Positions 14,244 to 16,847 of a DNA stretch of 16,847 bases are shown here, in pieces. Origin of the DNA: Actimicrobium sp047621665. GTDB taxonomy: Bacteria > Pseudomonadota > Gammaproteobacteria > Burkholderiales > Burkholderiaceae_D. The stretch covers positions 1-16,847 of the forward strand of contig JBLHMB010000069.1 in the NCBI GenBank assembly GCA_047621665.1, given 5' to 3'. The first letter of the stretch is position 1. Every line of letters begins with the position of its first letter. The position numbers and the translations under genes are program-made. The notes beneath the pieces were generated by a model, which had not been told where the DNA came from, made no database searches, and worked only from the letters and a program-made list of their open reading frames with translations.

Positions 14244-14948
14244 ATGACTGTAATTTCCGAAAACTTGCAAGCTGTGCATGCCGCCATCGCCGCCGCTGCG
14301 TTGGCCGTATCACGTCAGCCACATGAGGTACTGCTGCTGGCCGTATCGAAGACCTTCGATGCCACTGTTGTTCTTGAGGCGGCAGCGGCAGGGCAGCGCG
14401 CCTTCGGTGAAAACTATCTGCAGGAAGCGCTCGACAAGATCGCTGCCGTGCGGTTGGCGCAGCCGGAACTGCCGCTCGAATGGCATTTTATCGGCCCGAT
14501 CCAGAGCAACAAGACGCGACCGATTGCCGAGTCATTCGACTGGGTGCATTCGGTCGAGCGCGAGAAAATCGCGCGCCGGCTGTCCGATCAGCGCCCCGAC
14601 GACCTGCCACCACTGAACATTTGCCTGCAAGTCAATATCAGCGGTGAGGCTAGCAAGAGCGGTGTGCCGGCCGGCGAGGCGCTGGTCGTCGCACAGGCGA
14701 TTGCGGCGATGCCACGATTGTGTCTGCGCGGCTTGATGGCTATTCCGGAACCGACCACGGTGGTGGCCGAGCAGCGTGCCGCATTTCGCCAGCTCACCAC
14801 GCTATTTGAACAATGCCGCGCGGCCGGCCTGCCGATGGATACGTTATCGATGGGCATGTCAGCAGATTTGTCGTCGGCGATCGCCGAAGGCGCCACCATC
14901 GTGCGGGTTGGTTCCGCGATTTTTGGAGCAAGAACCTATGCGCACTGA
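14244..14948 (+). CDS. yggS: YggS/PLPBP family pyridoxal phosphate homeostasis protein
   Basis: A 234-residue single-domain PLP-binding protein with the alanine-racemase N-terminal barrel fold. The PLP lysine is in L-L-A-V-S-K (Lys36). F-G-E-N-Y-L-Q-E-A, H-F-I-G-P-I-Q-S-N-K, and Q-V-N-I-S-G-E-A-S-K-S-G follow. The phosphate-binding end is S-M-G-M-S-A-D-L...A-I-A-E-G-A-T-I-V-R-V-G-S-A-I-F-G. The family has no known catalytic activity and buffers or delivers PLP, with effects on amino-acid metabolism. The ribosome binding site is weak (GAG before the ATG). The gene overlaps proC by 11 bp, a pairing seen in many bacteria. Confidence 0.94.
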   Translation: MTVISENLQAVHAAIAAAALAVSRQPHEVLLLAVSKTFDATVVLEAAAAGQRAFGENYLQEALDKIAAVRLAQPELPLEWHFIGPIQSNKTRPIAESFDWVHSVEREKIARRLSDQRPDDLPPLNICLQVNISGEASKSGVPAGEALVVAQAIAAMPRLCLRGLMAIPEPTTVVAEQRAAFRQLTTLFEQCRAAGLPMDTLSMGMSADLSSAIAEGATIVRVGSAIFGARTYAH

Positions 14949-15777
14949 CGTCAAGCAGCCTGAATTAACGCTGAGTTTCATTGGCGGAGGCAATATGGCC
15001 AATGCCCTGATCGGCGGCCTGCATGCACGCTTCGGCGCAGCGGCAAGTATTCACGTGGTCGATCCGAATGCTGAGGCGCTGAGCAAGCTGGCGCAGCAAT
15101 TCGGCGTCAGCACGTCGACGCAGATGGATGCGTCGCTGGCCGCCAGTTCGGTGATCCTGCTGGCGGTCAAGCCGCAACAAATGAAGGAGGTGGCGTTGCA
15201 GCTGGCACCACACCTCACCGGTCAACTGGTGATCTCGATTGCCGCCGGTATCCGTTCGGCCGACCTGTCGCGCTGGCTCGGCGGGCATGCCGCCATCGTG
15301 CGCTGCATGCCGAATACGCCGGCGTTGATCGCGCAGGGCATCACCGGGATGGTCGCCAGTGCCGGGGTTTCGCCGGCGCAGCGCGCCGCGGCCGACACGG
15401 TCCTGCAAGCGGTTGGCGCGACGCTCTGGCTTGATGACGAAGCATTGATTGATTCAGTGACAGCGGTATCCGGCAGCGGTCCGGCGTATGTCTTTTATTT
15501 TCTGGAAGCGATGCAGCAGGCGGCGCAGGAACTCGGTCTGACGGCGGAGCAAGGCAAGACGCTGGCGCTGGCGACCTTTGCCGGTGCGACGCAATTGGCG
15601 GCGCAATCACCGGATCCGATTGGCGTACTGCGCGAAAAAGTTACGTCCAAAGGCGGTACGACTTATGCCGCACTGACCAGCATGGAAAGCGCCGGCGTGA
15701 AGCAATCCATCATTACCGCCATGAAGGCCGCCGCCGATCGCGGCAAGGCGCTCGGTATCGAGTTAGGTGTCGACTGA
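14938..15777 (+). CDS. proC: pyrroline-5-carboxylate reductase
   Basis: A 279-residue enzyme of normal length that reduces 1-pyrroline-5-carboxylate to L-proline with NAD(P)H, the last step of proline synthesis. The N-terminal Rossmann motif is F-I-G-G-G-N-M-A (14-21), followed by A-V-K-P-Q-Q-M and R-C-M-P-N-T-P-A-L-I. The C-terminal dimerisation and active-site domain has G-S-G-P-A-Y-V-F and K-V-T-S-K-G-G-T-T. ATG 14938 is chosen because GGAG at 14925-14928 lies nine bases before it and the protein then starts directly ahead of the nucleotide fold. It overlaps the yggS stop by 11 bp, suggesting translational coupling. It converges on ubiA with only seven bases between stop codons and no visible terminator. 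Confidence 0.96.
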   Translation: MRTDVKQPELTLSFIGGGNMANALIGGLHARFGAAASIHVVDPNAEALSKLAQQFGVSTSTQMDASLAASSVILLAVKPQQMKEVALQLAPHLTGQLVISIAAGIRSADLSRWLGGHAAIVRCMPNTPALIAQGITGMVASAGVSPAQRAAADTVLQAVGATLWLDDEALIDSVTAVSGSGPAYVFYFLEAMQQAAQELGLTAEQGKTLALATFAGATQLAAQSPDPIGVLREKVTSKGGTTYAALTSMESAGVKQSIITAMKAAADRGKALGIELGVD

Positions 15778-15784
15778 CGCCGGA

Positions 15785-16681
15785 TCAGCCCAGCAGATAG
15801 TCCAGCGCCAGACCGGCAAACAGGGCCGCACCCAGCCAGTTGTTATGCCGGAACGCGGCGAAGCAGCCGTCGCGCTGGCGCTCGCGGATCAGCGTGTAAT
15901 GGTATGCCGCGCATCCTGCGGCAACCACGACACCGCCGACAAACCAGCCACGCAAGCCCTGCTGCCAGCCGACGGCCAGAACTAGCAGCAGGCTAGCGGC
16001 GTAACAGAGCATGACGGCGGCGACGTCGTAACGGCCGAACGTAATGGCCGAGGTGCGGATACCAATTTTCAGGTCGTCGTCGCGGTCGACCATCGCATAT
16101 TCGGTGTCATAGGCCACGGCCCAGAACACATTGGCAATCAGCAGTACCCACGCCTCTGGCGGCACCGTGTTCAAGACAGCGGCATACGCCATCGGAATCC
16201 CGAAGCCGAATGCAATCCCGAGATACGCCTGCGGAATCGCAAAGAAGCGCTTGAAGTACGGATAACTGCCGGCGATCAGCACGGCGGCGATCGACAATTG
16301 TTTGGTTAACGTATTGAGCGGCAGGATCAGCGCGAATGACAGCAGCACCAGCACCAGTGCGAGCACCAGTGCTTCCCATGAGCGGATCTTGCCGGTGGTC
16401 AGCGGACGCTGGGCAGTGCGCTTCACATGGCGGTCGATGTCGCGGTCGGCATAGTCGTTGATGGCGCAACCGGCCGAGCGCATCAGCAGCGTACCCAGCG
16501 TGAAAATACCCAGCAGCGACCAGTCGGGCAGACCGTCGGACGCCAGCCACAGTGCGCCCAGCGTCGGCCACAGCAAGAGCAGCGTGCCGATTGGTTTGTC
16601 GAGACGGACCAGCCGGAAATAAAGCGCGAGGCGCTGCACGATCAGTTTTTTCACGGCATCAGCCGTCGACGGCGGAGACAT
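15785..16681 (-). CDS. ubiA: 4-hydroxybenzoate octaprenyltransferase
   Basis: A 298-residue integral membrane prenyltransferase with eight to nine hydrophobic segments. It attaches the polyprenyl tail to 4-hydroxybenzoate, the first committed membrane step of ubiquinone synthesis. The two Asp-rich, Mg-diphosphate-binding motifs are N-D-Y-A-D-R-D-I-D (75-83) and Y-D-T-E-Y-A-M-V-D-R-D-D-D (191-203). D-K-P-I-G-T-L-L-L-L-W-P at 28-39 is typical of UbiA rather than other family members. The start overlaps the 3' end of the oxyR-like gene by 23 bp on the same strand, so the two are likely co-transcribed. Product use links loosely to the quinone-reducing glycolate oxidase and FAD-linked dehydrogenase in this window. 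Confidence 0.95.
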   Translation of the reverse strand: MSPPSTADAVKKLIVQRLALYFRLVRLDKPIGTLLLLWPTLGALWLASDGLPDWSLLGIFTLGTLLMRSAGCAINDYADRDIDRHVKRTAQRPLTTGKIRSWEALVLALVLVLLSFALILPLNTLTKQLSIAAVLIAGSYPYFKRFFAIPQAYLGIAFGFGIPMAYAAVLNTVPPEAWVLLIANVFWAVAYDTEYAMVDRDDDLKIGIRTSAITFGRYDVAAVMLCYAASLLLVLAVGWQQGLRGWFVGGVVVAAGCAAYHYTLIRERQRDGCFAAFRHNNWLGAALFAGLALDYLLG

Positions 16682-16847
16682 CCGGCAGCATCGTCACGCC
16701 GTGCAGTTCGCAGCGCAGGACTGCCGCGCGGATGGCCGCGATCGCCGGCAGTCGGGTAAAACTCTTGCGCCAGACGATGACGACGCGGCGCGACGGCACC
16801 GGCGGCGCCAGCGGCACGTAGCGCAACAGGCCGTCGGCAGCCTGCAT
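16659..16847 (-). CDS. oxyR: OxyR-like LysR-family regulator, C-terminal end (partial)
   Basis: Only the last 62 residues lie in the window; the gene begins beyond the right edge, so the Met at 16847 is probably internal. The visible part is the end of a LysR effector domain: G-L-L-R-Y-V-P-L, then P-V-P-S-R-R-V-V-I-V-W-R-K-S-F-T-R, then A-I-A-A-I-R-A-A-V-L and the short tail ending G-V-T-M-L-P. The S-R-R-V...V-W-R-K-S-F pattern and the overlap with ubiA fit betaproteobacterial OxyR, the hydrogen-peroxide-sensing activator. The redox cysteines and the DNA-binding domain are outside the window, so the name is provisional. Confidence 0.7.
   Translation of the reverse strand: MQAADGLLRYVPLAPPVPSRRVVIVWRKSFTRLPAIAAIRAAVLRCELHGVTMLPDVSAVDG

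Overview
The window looks like chromosomal DNA of a betaproteobacterium of the order Burkholderiales, probably close to Oxalobacteraceae. This rests on the high G+C codon use, the protein flavour, and neighbourhoods such as pilT/pilU back to back with yggS-proC and an oxyR-like gene followed by ubiA. The taxon is inferred, not proven. Most of the window is ordinary core metabolism. The accessory part is about 6.2-7.95 kb.

Left part (1-6110). The 3' end of dxs (isoprenoid precursor synthesis) converges on a PduO-type cob(I)alamin adenosyltransferase. A divergent FAD-linked D-2-hydroxyacid (D-lactate type) dehydrogenase follows, then a LysR/GcvA-type regulator and a complete class II, adenosylcobalamin-dependent ribonucleotide reductase (nrdJ). 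The adenosyltransferase makes the cofactor that NrdJ uses, so the two form a plausible functional pair although they are not co-transcribed. The 239-bp region before nrdJ carries a helically spaced array of four heptamers. A hairpin with a T-run ends nrdJ.

Accessory part (6225-7920). Two toxin-antitoxin remnants face each other across a repeat-filled island. On the left is a Phd/YefM-type antitoxin with an excellent ribosome binding site and no toxin gene. On the right, on the minus strand, an intact HipB-like repressor is followed by a hipA toxin gene that has lost most of its middle and its reading frame. Between them (about 6468-7113) lie an 8-bp-arm hairpin at the antitoxin's 3' end, two diverged 69-bp direct repeats, a 51-nt hairpin with 20 paired positions, two perfect palindromes and further stem-loops, with no transposase. 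A perfect 14-bp inverted repeat overlaps the predicted hipB promoter.

Right part (8060-16847). glcD-glcE-glcF, encoding a three-subunit glycolate oxidase, form a tight operon that converges on the pilT-pilU retraction ATPase pair, with a hairpin between them. Divergent from pilT are yggS (PLP homeostasis) and proC (proline synthesis), which overlap. Finally ubiA (ubiquinone synthesis) and the 3' end of an oxyR-like gene lie on the minus strand, overlapping by 23 bp.

I found no clearly new multi-gene system. The points most worth a second look are the double orphan-antitoxin arrangement around the repeat island, the hipB operator/promoter, and the heptamer array before nrdJ.
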